NCBI GenBank assembly: GCA_021845665.1
Contig: JAJZVO010000016.1
Coordinates: 1-64,000 of the forward strand
DNA from: Bacteroidota bacterium
GTDB lineage: Bacteria; Bacteroidota; Ignavibacteria; Kryptoniales; JAKASW01
Length of the DNA stretch: 64,000 nt
Direction of reading: 5' to 3'
The notes beneath the pieces are model-generated. The model did no database searches, had not been told where the DNA came from, and worked only from the letters and a program-made list of their open reading frames with translations. Made by a program: the position numbers and the translations under genes. Shown in pieces: positions 54,953-64,000 of this stretch (the stretch's first letter is position 1; the number at the start of each line of letters is the position of its first letter).

Positions 54953-56653
54953 ATGGAAGATAATAAGAGTCAGGGAACAGAACCGGAAACGGGTAAGACA
55001 CCGGAGAAACGCAACTTCATCCGTGAAATTATCGACGAAGATCTTAAGAGCGGAAAATATGAAACCGTTCACACCCGCTTTCCTCCCGAACCCAACGGCT
55101 ATCTTCACATCGGCCACGCGAAATCCATCTGCCTTAACTTCGGTACCGCGAAAGACTACAAGGGAGTGTGCAACCTTCGTTTTGATGATACTAATCCGAC
55201 GAAGGAAGATATCGAATATGTCGAGTCCATACAGGAAAATATCAGGTGGCTCGGTTTCGACTGGGACAATCGCCTTTACTATGCCTCGGATTATTTCGAA
55301 AAACTTTACGAATACGCGATCATCCTCATCAGAAAGGGGAAAGCCTACGTAGACGATCTCAATGCCGAAGAGATAAGGCACCACAGGGGAACGCTTACCG
55401 AACCCGGGAAAGACAGCCCTTACAGGAACAGGACGGTCGAGGAAAACCTCGACCTGTTCGAGCGAATGAGGAAAGGCGAGTTCCCCGACGGATCGAAAAC
55501 CCTTCGCGCGAAGGTAGACATGTCGTCGCCGAACATAAACATGCGCGACCCGGTAATGTACCGCATACTTCACGCGACACACCACCGAACCGCCGATAAG
55601 TGGTGCATCTATCCTATGTACGACTGGGCGCACGGACAGTCCGATTCGATGGAGGGAATTACTCATTCCATCTGCACTCTGGAGTTTGAGGATCACCGAC
55701 CATTGTACAACTGGTTCGTCGAGCAGCTTGGAATTTTTCATCCTCGACAAATAGAGTTTGCCCGCCTGAATCTCACTTACACCGTGATGAGCAAGCGACG
55801 GCTTCTTCAGCTTGTGCAGGAGAATCTCGTCGGCGGCTGGGACGATCCGCGCATGCCGACCATTTCCGGCCTTCGAAGGCGCGGTTATACGCCGGAGTCG
55901 ATCAGACTCTTCGCCGACCGTATCGGAGTCTCCAAGGCCGACAGCGTCATAGATGTTTCGGTGCTGGAAGATTGTCTCCGTTCGGATCTCAATAAGCGTG
56001 CTCAGCGCGTCATGGCCGTCCTTCACCCGCTAAAACTCGTGATAGAAAATTATCCCGATAGACAGGTTGAGGAACTGGAAGCAGTGAATAATCCCGAAGA
56101 CGAGTCGATGGGAACGAGGAAGATTCCTTTTTCGAAAGTCCTTTACATCGAGCGGGAAGATTTCATGGAGAATCCGCCGAAGAAATACTTCCGGCTCTCA
56201 CCCGGCGCCGAGGTCAGGCTGAGGTACGCATATATTATAAAGTGTACCGGCGTCGTGAAGGACCCCAAAATGGGCGAGATAGTAGAGCTTCATTGCACCT
56301 ACGATCCCGAGACCAAGAGTGGCTCGCCCGCGAGCCAGAGGAAGGTCAAGGGAACGATCCACTGGGTCTCCGCACAGCACGCTGTCGACGCCGAGGCGAG
56401 AGTCTACGACAGGCTTTTCAATGTCCCCGACCCGGGCGGCGATAACTGGAAGGAATCGCTCAACCCGAGTTCGCTCGAAGTCGTGAAGGGCTGCAAAGTC
56501 GAGCCTGGGCTGGCTGCCGCGAAGGCGCAGGACAGGTTCCAGTTCGAGCGGCTTGGCTACTACTGTGTCGACAACGATTCGAAACCGGGGAATCTCGTCT
56601 TCAACAGGACTGTCACTCTAAGGGATACGTGGGCGAAGATTAACAAAGGGTGA
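54953..56653 (+). CDS. glnS: Glutaminyl-tRNA synthetase
   Basis: [66 protein letters not shown]. Confidence 0.95.
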   Translation: MEDNKSQGTEPETGKTPEKRNFIREIIDEDLKSGKYETVHTRFPPEPNGYLHIGHAKSICLNFGTAKDYKGVCNLRFDDTNPTKEDIEYVESIQENIRWLGFDWDNRLYYASDYFEKLYEYAIILIRKGKAYVDDLNAEEIRHHRGTLTEPGKDSPYRNRTVEENLDLFERMRKGEFPDGSKTLRAKVDMSSPNINMRDPVMYRILHATHHRTADKWCIYPMYDWAHGQSDSMEGITHSICTLEFEDHRPLYNWFVEQLGIFHPRQIEFARLNLTYTVMSKRRLLQLVQENLVGGWDDPRMPTISGLRRRGYTPESIRLFADRIGVSKADSVIDVSVLEDCLRSDLNKRAQRVMAVLHPLKLVIENYPDRQVEELEAVNNPEDESMGTRKIPFSKVLYIEREDFMENPPKKYFRLSPGAEVRLRYAYIIKCTGVVKDPKMGEIVELHCTYDPETKSGSPASQRKVKGTIHWVSAQHAVDAEARVYDRLFNVPDPGGDNWKESLNPSSLEVVKGCKVEPGLAAAKAQDRFQFERLGYYCVDNDSKPGNLVFNRTVTLRDTWAKINKG

Positions 56654-56676
56654 ACTCTTAGCGATCCAAAAATTAC

Positions 56677-57190
56677 CGTTATTGCGAGCGGCGCGTCCCG
56701 CGCTCCGTGGCAGTCCCGTCCATGAAACCTCACATTCCTTTTCCCCCCGCTGAGAAAGAATTGCACTCCAGGAATGCCGTATCAAAAAAATTACACAGAG
56801 ATCCACAGAGAGAGAATAGAGAGAGACACGGAGAAAAGAAAAAAGGCTCAGTGTCGCTCTGGGTTCCTCCCGCTCATTAATATCCCAGAATGATGATGCG
56901 GTCCTGCGGACAGGTATCCCGACATACAAATAATATTGACGGGAGATGCCGCAGCGCGGTGTCAGTGGAACTCAGTGAAATGTTCGAAGCCAAGCCGCGG
57001 TTGGCCTGCCAGGCAGGTGGAGAAATTGAGCCGGTGGGAGAGGTCTGCGACAAATTTGTGAAACTATCGCCATTCATTAAAATGAACGGCTCAAAAAGTA
57101 TCAAAACCCCAGTCGGGGTTTAGGGCACCTTCACAGGCGTCCATTTTTAATGGATGCCGATGGTGCGTTACATTTTTGTCGCACACCCCG
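56677..57190. repeat. Cluster of REP-like/hairpin repeats in an intergenic region
   Basis: ATTGCGAGCGGCGCG...GCGCTCCGTGGCAGTCCC at 56681; CCTGCCAGGCAGG near 57006; GCCATTCATTAAAATGAACGGC (57068-57089); AAACCCCAGTCGGGGTTT (57103-57120); nested hairpin GCACC..GGCGTCCAT-TTTTA-ATGGATGCC..GGTGC (57125-57166). Confidence 0.5.
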
Positions 57191-57289
57191 GTGGGAGTAT
57201 CCGCTTTCCTTTGTCTAAACGTTTTGTTAAGATAGAGCGCAGACAGGGCGGATAGGGCTTCGCCGGTCTGGCAAATAGTCGGAAACAAA

Positions 57290-58363
57290 ATGTTGGGGGA
57301 CGTTATGCTTTCGCATGTTTTCAGCGCGGCGACATACGGCGTTAACGCGTACACAGTCGAAATCGAAACACATGTCGGTGGCGGCGTGTTTGCATGGTAC
57401 ATGGTCGGGCTGCCCGACAACGCGGTGAAAGAGAGTCGTGAGCGGGTGCTGACAGCAATCAAGAATTCGGGACTCAAGTACCCGGGACATCAGATAGTAA
57501 TCAACCTTGCACCCGCGGATATCCGCAAAGAAGGAAGCGCCTTCGATCTCCCGATAGCGATCGGCATACTTTCGGCGTCAGGTTCTTTTGAAATGGCGGA
57601 CCTGGGGAATTTTATCGTTATGGGAGAGCTCGCTCTCGACGGATCTGTCAGGCCGGTGCACGGAGTGTTGCCCGTAGCAGTCGAAGCGAGAGAGAGGGGA
57701 ATACCGGCGATGATCATACCGAAGGGGAACGCGAGGGAAGCAGCGATGGTAGAAGGGGTGAACGTCTACCCTGTCGAGTCGCTTCTCGAAGCCGTGCAGC
57801 TTCTAGGCGGAGAATACAAACTCCTCGAGCCGTTCAGGGTGAACAAGGAAGAGCTGTTCGGCGAGACACACAGGTACCAGTTCGATTTCGCTGACGTGAA
57901 GGGGCAGGAGAACGTGAAGCGAGCTCTCGAAGTCGCGGCCGCGGGTGGACACAACGTGATAATGATCGGTCCGCCCGGGAGCGGGAAGACGATGCTGGCG
58001 AAAAGGCTGCCGACGATACTGCCTGATATGACATTCGAGGAGGCGCTTGAAACGACGAAGATACATTCCGTCGCGGGGATGCTGCCGACGGATGCGGGAC
58101 TCATCGCGACGAGGCCGTTCCGCTCGCCGCATCACACCATTTCGGACAGCGCTCTGGTCGGAGGAGGGACGATACCTAAGCCGGGAGAGATTTCACTGGC
58201 ACATCACGGGGTACTCTTCCTCGATGAGCTTCCCGAGTTCGAGCGGAGCGTCCTCGAAGTTCTTCGCCAGCCGATGGAAGACGGTCACGTGACTATAAGC
58301 CGTACCAGGATGTCGCTCGACTATCCGTCAAAATTCATGCTGTTGGCGGCGATGAACCCATGA
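57290..58363 (+). pseudogene. comM: ComM/YifB-family Mg-chelatase-like AAA+ ATPase, truncated by insertion (start probably 57305)
   Basis: [26 protein letters not shown]...[44 protein letters not shown]; ends [10 protein letters not shown] where the family continues CPCG. Confidence 0.9.
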
Positions 58364-59853
58364 GGTTGTGTTGCCAAAGTGGAGGAATTGAGGGACTGGG
58401 GGATATAGGACAAATGGATTGAGATGTCCTGGCCCGATATGGATATCTTTTCGGTGATGGTTTCGACGATTCTCCGCTTGTCCTCCGGTTCCAGATTTGG
58501 CCATTGGGCGTAGAGGTTCGTTGCTTCGCTCACGATCGCATCGGAAGAGAGGTATTGTATCTTGAGGAAGTCGATCTCTCCCTGTAATTCCGGTATCTGG
58601 TTCTCAAGCTGTTTGAAACGTTCCTCAAGGGGCTTGTAGTGCCGTCCTACGGCTTCCTGGGGCATCGTTCCGTCGAGGTAAAGCCTCATCACCTTGTCCA
58701 TTTCCTCCCGGATTTGGGTTGATTCCTTTATGAGGGTCGCAAGAAGTTCCTCTTTCGCCTTAATCGTCTGATCCGCCTGGCCGAGGTGCTTCGCGATCTC
58801 CTCCGGAGAGAGGAAGAATGCTCTGAGCTGTTCCTGAAAGATGAACTCAAGGTCGGCCGTCCCGATCTTGTTGTGGCACTTGCGGCAGTAGTAGTTGGAT
58901 GATTTCGAGGGGACCGGCATCTTGGTGCCGCACGTCTCGCAGTACACGAGGCCGGAGAAGAGGTGAACCGTCTTCTTCGCCGGAGGTTTTCTCTGGGCCC
59001 GCTGTTCCTCCAGTATTTGGTTGCACTGGTTCCACAGTTCCTCGGATACGATGGGTTCGATCTCGGATAGCACCCACTCCTTCTCGGGCTTCATGACCCA
59101 TTTCTTTCCTTCGCCGAGGCTCTTCGTGTAGTTGGCACGCCGGAGGCCTTTGGCACTCGGATCACGGATGAGCCGGTCGACCGTCGTATCGCTGAACTTC
59201 GAACCGTTCCGCGTCCGGTACCCCGCTTCGTTCAGGAGCCGCGCCACCGTTTTCTTCCGGTGCTCCTGGGCGAATAGCTCATACATATGCTTCCTTACAG
59301 GAGCCTCTTTCGGGTCGGGGACGAGCTTTCGGTCAACCCATCGGTATCCGAAGGGGGCCGCTCCGCCGAGGGGCTTGCCGAGCTTCGCTCGTATGGGAAC
59401 TGAAGCAGCGACCCGCTCCGCTATTTCCGACCGTTCCCATTCGGCCATGGCGGCGATCATGGTGTAGAAGAGGCGGCCGGCTGCCGTCGAAGTGTCGATG
59501 GATTCCTGAAGGGAGATGAGATCGGCACCGTGCTCCTGAAAGAAGTCCGCGAACTCCAGGAGCTCGCGGGTATTCCGCGCAAGCCGCGCGAGCTTCGAGA
59601 ATATGAGACCTGATATGCGGCGGCTTTTTATATCATCCAGCATCCGTTGGGTTTCGGGGTATCCCATGACGGCTTTCCCGCTCATCGCCTCAAGGTGGTA
59701 TACCTCCTTCACATCCCAGCCCTTCGATTCCGCATAGTAGCGGGCGCGCTTCTCGTGGTGTTCGGGGCTTTCGCCTTTGGCCTGGTCTTCGGTCGATACC
59801 CTTATCCAGATGCCGACAGATTTCGCTTCTCCGTTCGATTTCTCGTGAGTCAT
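58321..59853 (-). CDS. Large serine recombinase/integrase
   Basis: [88 protein letters not shown]; zinc ribbon CETCGTKM...[11 protein letters not shown]; coiled-coil C-terminus. Confidence 0.93.
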   Translation of the reverse strand: MTHEKSNGEAKSVGIWIRVSTEDQAKGESPEHHEKRARYYAESKGWDVKEVYHLEAMSGKAVMGYPETQRMLDDIKSRRISGLIFSKLARLARNTRELLEFADFFQEHGADLISLQESIDTSTAAGRLFYTMIAAMAEWERSEIAERVAASVPIRAKLGKPLGGAAPFGYRWVDRKLVPDPKEAPVRKHMYELFAQEHRKKTVARLLNEAGYRTRNGSKFSDTTVDRLIRDPSAKGLRRANYTKSLGEGKKWVMKPEKEWVLSEIEPIVSEELWNQCNQILEEQRAQRKPPAKKTVHLFSGLVYCETCGTKMPVPSKSSNYYCRKCHNKIGTADLEFIFQEQLRAFFLSPEEIAKHLGQADQTIKAKEELLATLIKESTQIREEMDKVMRLYLDGTMPQEAVGRHYKPLEERFKQLENQIPELQGEIDFLKIQYLSSDAIVSEATNLYAQWPNLEPEDKRRIVETITEKISISGQDISIHLSYIPQSLNSSTLATQPHGFIAANSMNFDG

Positions 59854-59950
59854 TTCTAGTCCCTCCTAATAAAGTTACGAAAATAAGAGCAGAGCTTGAA
59901 ATTCATCGGTGTAGTTGAAATCGTCTTCGTCTCCTCTTAAGTTAAACGTA

Positions 59951-61315
59951 ATGAAAGCTTCGCTATTCAATATCTTCACGACAGATTCACGAACCCAAGA
60001 AGTGCTCCTCTTTAACTCTCTATACGGTAGTGTCACAGTGTGGGATAAATCAGAATTTCAACTCGCTGAACGAATTCTGAAAGATCCAGCGGAAAAAGCA
60101 GTTGGTTCATCAGCAAATGTCATTACTGACCAGCTGATAAGAAACAAATACCTTGTGGAAGATGATATAGATGAAATGGAGATCGTCACGAGAAGAAAGC
60201 TCCGTGGAATCGAAGATTCAAACAGACTGGATATCGTTGTAATGCCGAATATGACGTGCAACTTTGCGTGTCCGTATTGCTATGAATCCCATCAACCATC
60301 GGCATTCATGAAAGAAGAGACTGAGCGATCATTGAAGCGATGGCTAACTAAGGAAGTACCAAAATTTAAAGTCCTGTTCGTGAGTTGGTTCGGTGGTGAA
60401 CCGCTCCTTAGTTATGGTCAAATTGTTTCAGTAGGGAGGCACGTCAGGAAGATTTGTGAGCAGCACAATGTTGGACTTCTGATGAATATTACCACCAACG
60501 GTTATCTGTTAAACGAGACGAGGGTAAAAGAACTTACCAAACTTGGATTCTTAAACTATCAGTTCACCGTTGATGGGCCACCGGATGTTCACAACAGGAC
60601 GAGGATCTTGAAGAATGGCAAGGGCACTTTCGCAAGAATTTTCAGGAACATCATGCTTCTTCTTAAAGCCCATGAGGAAGTATTGATATCGCTGAGAGTG
60701 AATTTCAATCACACAAATCTTCATTCAATTCCAGAGCTTCTGCGTCTTTTCCCGGATGGTGTTCGGCCTAGGCTGAAAATCGTTTACGAACCGATTTTCG
60801 GAGAGAAATGCCTGAGTGCCACGGACAATATTCCAAGTGAGGAGATATCGTCCTCGATGATCGAGTATTATCGTCTGGCAAAAGAATTAGGGTATGACGT
60901 CACTATTGGAAACATTGGGACGGGGAAACTGGTCTACTGTTTTGCCGAACGGGAGAATCAATTCGTATTCAACTACAATGGCGATATTTTCAAGTGCACG
61001 GTCAATTCGTTTGGCTCCGAGGCGCGGCTTGGTCATCTGAACGATGATGGGTTGGTTATTCGCGACGAGCAGCAATGGGATAAATGGGTTGGGATGCCGC
61101 TGTTTGAGGAGAAGTGCAAGGGGTGCAAGTTCTTACCGATCTGCATGGGCGGTTGCAGGAAGTCGAGGCTCGAACACGGAACTACTGGCAGCTTCTGTAA
61201 CCTTGTACCTACCAACACCTCATTTGCCTTGAAAGAAATCGCTTTCGGGAAGTTCGATGAGGTGCTCTATAATGTGAACACAACAGATTCAAATCTTCGC
61301 TTTGGCATAGGTTGA
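59951..61315 (+). CDS. Radical SAM/SPASM-domain peptide maturase (RiPP type)
   Basis: MPNMTCNFACPYCYE (CxxxCxxC); SPASM-type cysteines at VYCFAE, DIFKCTVNS and CKGCKFLPICMGGCRKSR...FCN; N-terminal LLFNSLYGSVTVWDK. The track start at 59915 is a TTG; ATG 59951 fits better. Confidence 0.85.
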   Translation: MKASLFNIFTTDSRTQEVLLFNSLYGSVTVWDKSEFQLAERILKDPAEKAVGSSANVITDQLIRNKYLVEDDIDEMEIVTRRKLRGIEDSNRLDIVVMPNMTCNFACPYCYESHQPSAFMKEETERSLKRWLTKEVPKFKVLFVSWFGGEPLLSYGQIVSVGRHVRKICEQHNVGLLMNITTNGYLLNETRVKELTKLGFLNYQFTVDGPPDVHNRTRILKNGKGTFARIFRNIMLLLKAHEEVLISLRVNFNHTNLHSIPELLRLFPDGVRPRLKIVYEPIFGEKCLSATDNIPSEEISSSMIEYYRLAKELGYDVTIGNIGTGKLVYCFAERENQFVFNYNGDIFKCTVNSFGSEARLGHLNDDGLVIRDEQQWDKWVGMPLFEEKCKGCKFLPICMGGCRKSRLEHGTTGSFCNLVPTNTSFALKEIAFGKFDEVLYNVNTTDSNLRFGIG

Positions 61316-61386
61316 CAGCCGATGACTTTGTTTTCAATGAAGCGTTGGTTAAAATATAGGGTGAAATCAAAGAGGAGAATATCGCC

Positions 61387-61527
61387 ATGAAGCTAATTGC
61401 AAAACCGAAGGATGAAAAGAAAATTCTCGCCTCAGTGAGTAAGAAAGCAAGTAAGAAGAAAATCCTCAAAGAGATCGAAGCCAAATCGGAGTGTTGCGTA
61501 AATCACCTCTGTGGCTGTTCCAAATAG
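61387..61527 (+). CDS. 46-aa Cys-rich putative RiPP precursor peptide (not in the ORF track)
   Basis: MKLIAKPKDEKKILASVSKKASKKKILKEIEAKSECCVNHLCGCSK*; RBS AGAGGAG 9 nt upstream; 72 nt after the rSAM stop, same strand. Confidence 0.65.
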   Translation: MKLIAKPKDEKKILASVSKKASKKKILKEIEAKSECCVNHLCGCSK

Positions 61528-61546
61528 GCCGCGTTATCAGGTCTAG

Positions 61547-62242
61547 TCAGTGTTTTCTTCTCCGGGGAGGGTGTGAGTCTGTAAAATCTGAGACCTTTCT
61601 CCAGTATCTGAAAAGAATGCGATTTTCTTTCTGGATCATCTTGCCAATGTTCAGTGGGGTAACTTGTGAGTATTGACAAAAGTAGTAACGCCATATGTTC
61701 TCTTTTGATGGGTTGGTAAGAAGAAACTTCACATGCTTCCAGTGAAAGCTTTGCAAGAAAACCAAGATTCTTGGGTGGTCCGTAAGGTCGTAATTGTTCA
61801 AGACCCAGCGAATGTTCCGAGCCATATACCGCTCCCGCAGATAGATTCTTGCCCACCATAGCCATCCTCTGGGCCCTCGGCGGTACATGTTCCGATGCAG
61901 CGCGTCTGAATAGCGCACAAGTTCGCTTGGAGCATCTACGCTGTAAAGAAAAACTTGGCGGCCATTTTCCCATAGTCTAACGACATTCTCTAAAGTCTTG
62001 ATATCCGATGCAACCCACGGATCAACGCGCGAAATGTCCCTCAGCTTTTTTTGAAGATTTCGGATTGCCTTAAGCGGTTTACTTCCTGGTTTGAACTTAT
62101 TGATTGGCCATGATGGTACATTGGCATCGGACGGATATTCAAAGAGAATGATATCCGGCTTCAATCTCAAAACAGCTCTCGCCTGGCGTAGATCAACTTC
62201 GTTTCCTTCCCGGCAATTGACTTGTGTATATCGTGGGGTCAA
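61547..62242 (-). CDS. Hypothetical protein, possibly TraB/Tiki-superfamily-like
   Basis: VDLRQARAVLRLKPDIILFEYP and LRERYMARNIRWVLNNY...RILVFLQSFHWKHVKFLL resemble TraB/PrgY motifs (PDvvxvEl; ERdxyMAxxi; vvvxGxxH). Confidence 0.4.
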   Translation of the reverse strand: MTPRYTQVNCREGNEVDLRQARAVLRLKPDIILFEYPSDANVPSWPINKFKPGSKPLKAIRNLQKKLRDISRVDPWVASDIKTLENVVRLWENGRQVFLYSVDAPSELVRYSDALHRNMYRRGPRGWLWWARIYLRERYMARNIRWVLNNYDLTDHPRILVFLQSFHWKHVKFLLTNPSKENIWRYYFCQYSQVTPLNIGKMIQKENRILFRYWRKVSDFTDSHPPRRRKH

Positions 62243-62437
62243 CAGTCTTCATGATACTTTCTCATGTGTTTTTTACAAGTGATTATCCCGTTAAACAGCG
62301 CCCATCATAGTCCAATTCATACCGAGATCAGGGGAGGGGCAGAGAAATTGCCCCTTCAGCGAACTTCGCCGCCGTTACGCGCCCGTGGTTCCCCGGATAT
62401 GATGGTCTCCAGTTCATCACAAGAAAGGAGACAAGAA

Positions 62438-63151
62438 ATGGGAATCACGATCCACTATGCAGGGAAGGCGAAAAGCCCTGAGGCAATCGGCGAACTCACG
62501 AAAGTCATATCTGAAAGGGCAGAGGCACTTCATTGGCAATCGAAATCGGTTGACCAGGACCTGAAAGGAAGGTTTTACCCGAGCTGGGGACATGGTTATG
62601 GTTACATCCCTTCGGCTGAGGAATCGAAAAGGAGCAATGTTGAGTTCTTCCCTAAGATGGTCACGCCAGAATGCAACGGCCTCTTCAGGATATTTGACAC
62701 GCAATACGCGGAGGGGATACGGGAAGGCTTCAGTGCCGGACTGTGGCCTAAGTTCAGCATCGACACCCACGTCAGGGGCATCATCCTTTATCCTCACGAG
62801 AAGTGCGAAGAAGTCAGGTTCATCTTCAATATGAAGTCGCTCGACCTCGTACATTATGAATGGTCAGAGAATAACTCAGGCGTCATCCACGGCTATAGCA
62901 CGTGCTGGTCGAAGACCCAGTTCGCCGGATTCAAAATCCATGTCCTTGTTTGTGAGACAATCCGGCTTGCCGAGAAGTACGTCGATTTCTCCATGATCAA
63001 GGACGAAGCGGGATACTACCACACGCGAGACCTCATGGTCGGCATCAAGAACTTCAACGAGATGTTGTCGTCGATAAAGAAGATGGAAAAGTTCCTGAAC
63101 GAGATTGGCAAGAACTTCGGGTTGCGGGCGACGATGGGGGATAGTGAATAG
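62438..63151 (+). CDS. Conserved-looking hypothetical protein (MGITIHYAGK N-terminus)
   Basis: RBS AAAGGAGA 8 nt before ATG 62438, 237 codons, perfect-stem terminator directly downstream. The track start at 62264 lies in non-coding sequence. Confidence 0.65.
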   Translation: MGITIHYAGKAKSPEAIGELTKVISERAEALHWQSKSVDQDLKGRFYPSWGHGYGYIPSAEESKRSNVEFFPKMVTPECNGLFRIFDTQYAEGIREGFSAGLWPKFSIDTHVRGIILYPHEKCEEVRFIFNMKSLDLVHYEWSENNSGVIHGYSTCWSKTQFAGFKIHVLVCETIRLAEKYVDFSMIKDEAGYYHTRDLMVGIKNFNEMLSSIKKMEKFLNEIGKNFGLRATMGDSE

Positions 63152-63156
63152 CAGCA

Positions 63157-63198
63157 AGGAGCCTCACCAAACGATGGTGAGGCTCCTATTTCTTCTTC
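63157..63198 (+). terminator. Rho-independent-type terminator
   Basis: Perfect 13-bp stem AGGAGCCTCACCA/TGGTGAGGCTCCT, 5-nt loop AACGA, then ATTTCTTCTTC. Confidence 0.8.
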
Positions 63199-63405
63199 GC
63201 CTTGGTTTCGAAAGTTCCCTGCATCCATGGCAGTGCGACAGGACATTTGCGGGTGTTTCCCGAACCACACTGGAACACTTGACTCTTTTTCCAAAAGTGC
63301 ACAATTTAAGTGTATTGAAAGTGCCCCTTAGATCGTCTCAGTCAAGAGTTATTCTGCATAGATAAGTGTGGGTCGCGGTTTGAAGTTTCACCAGGTGGCG
63401 AGAGA

Positions 63406-64000
63406 ATGATGCCTGGAGAATCTCAAGAGAGGAAGGGAACGTATGGCAATTACAGTGAGCATCCTGGCACCACCGACCAGCCGGATACCGGACGTACTAA
63501 GGCATGGGAGCCCTCTCCTATGACATCGCTTACGCCATCGTCTTCAAGGGGCGGTAATCGCAGAGCCGCCCTGAATTTCGATAGGATTGTCGCGCTGCTC
63601 CTCGCCGTTGTCTTTGTCATCGTAGGTGGCAGGAGCCTCGTGAAGAGCCTTGCATCGACAGGTGAACAGTCGCATTCGCCGGTGTCAACCCTGAACCCGG
63701 CGAGACAAGCTTTGATAAAGGCGCTTGCTTATTATGGCGCATCCCTTGGTCCAGATAGCCGTCGTATCCTTACCGATTATTTGAAAGCGAATGTTAATGT
63801 CAACGAATTCATCTCTGGTCAATCGCTTCTCGACATAGCGACGGAATGCGGATATTCCGATATCGTGGCCGACCTTTTGAATCGCGGTGCCAATCCGAAT
63901 CTGCGAGATCTCGGATGGACCCCTCTCTACTCCGCCTGCGAGAAGGACAACTACCAGATTGCGGCGATGCTCATCGAGTACGGCGCTGAGGTCAATGAGT
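63406..64000 (+). CDS. Membrane-anchored ankyrin-repeat protein, truncated by the window end
   Basis: Open frame from ATG 63406/63409 (or 63520) to the edge; TM segment IVALLLAVVFVIVGG; ankyrin units SLLDIATECGYSDIVADLLNRGANPNLRDLGWTPLYSACEKDNYQIAAMLIEYGAEVNE. Confidence 0.65.
   Translation, partial: MMPGESQERKGTYGNYSEHPGTTDQPDTGRTKAWEPSPMTSLTPSSSRGGNRRAALNFDRIVALLLAVVFVIVGGRSLVKSLASTGEQSHSPVSTLNPARQALIKALAYYGASLGPDSRRILTDYLKANVNVNEFISGQSLLDIATECGYSDIVADLLNRGANPNLRDLGWTPLYSACEKDNYQIAAMLIEYGAEVNE

Larger units (their letters stand above)
58355..64000. mobile_element. Left part of an integrated element in comM; right end beyond the window
   Basis: comM homology stops at 58355-58363, immediately followed by a serine recombinase reading toward the junction and non-housekeeping cargo. 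Confidence 0.75.

Noticed and set aside
54707-56026. 439-aa minus-strand ORF
   Set aside because: Lies antisense to the glnS reading frame (and the gltX end); no recognisable motifs; an artefact of codon bias on the opposite strand.

Overview
The window looks like chromosomal sequence from a bacterium of the Bacteroidetes/Chlorobi/Ignavibacteria type. This is inferred from PorV-like proteins and type IX secretion (T9SS) C-terminal sorting domains; no search was run. Bases 1-57290 are mostly densely packed housekeeping and accessory genes. They include a T9SS-related outer-membrane cluster, glycoside hydrolases, ispE, nadE, rsmI, an inositol-lipid gene pair, rimO, rlmN, adk, a SAM-riboswitch-controlled metY-metX unit, two-component genes, gltX, glnS, one tRNA-Thr(CGT) and several terminators. 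At about 58360 the comM/yifB gene is cut at its conserved AAMNP motif by an element carrying a large serine recombinase, and the element runs past the right edge. Its cargo includes the most interesting candidate: a radical SAM/SPASM maturase followed by an unlisted 46-aa Cys-rich peptide (61387-61527, C-terminus SECCVNHLCGCSK), which looks like a RiPP system. Other notable points are a recombinase C-terminus encoded by host attachment-site DNA, an M6-like protein whose HExxH motif is lost (NSFGS), a PorV-like paralog with an in-frame amber stop at a Trp position, a strong sigma-54 promoter match, and repeat-rich intergenic DNA. All calls come from reading the sequence and recalling family motifs; no searches were run.
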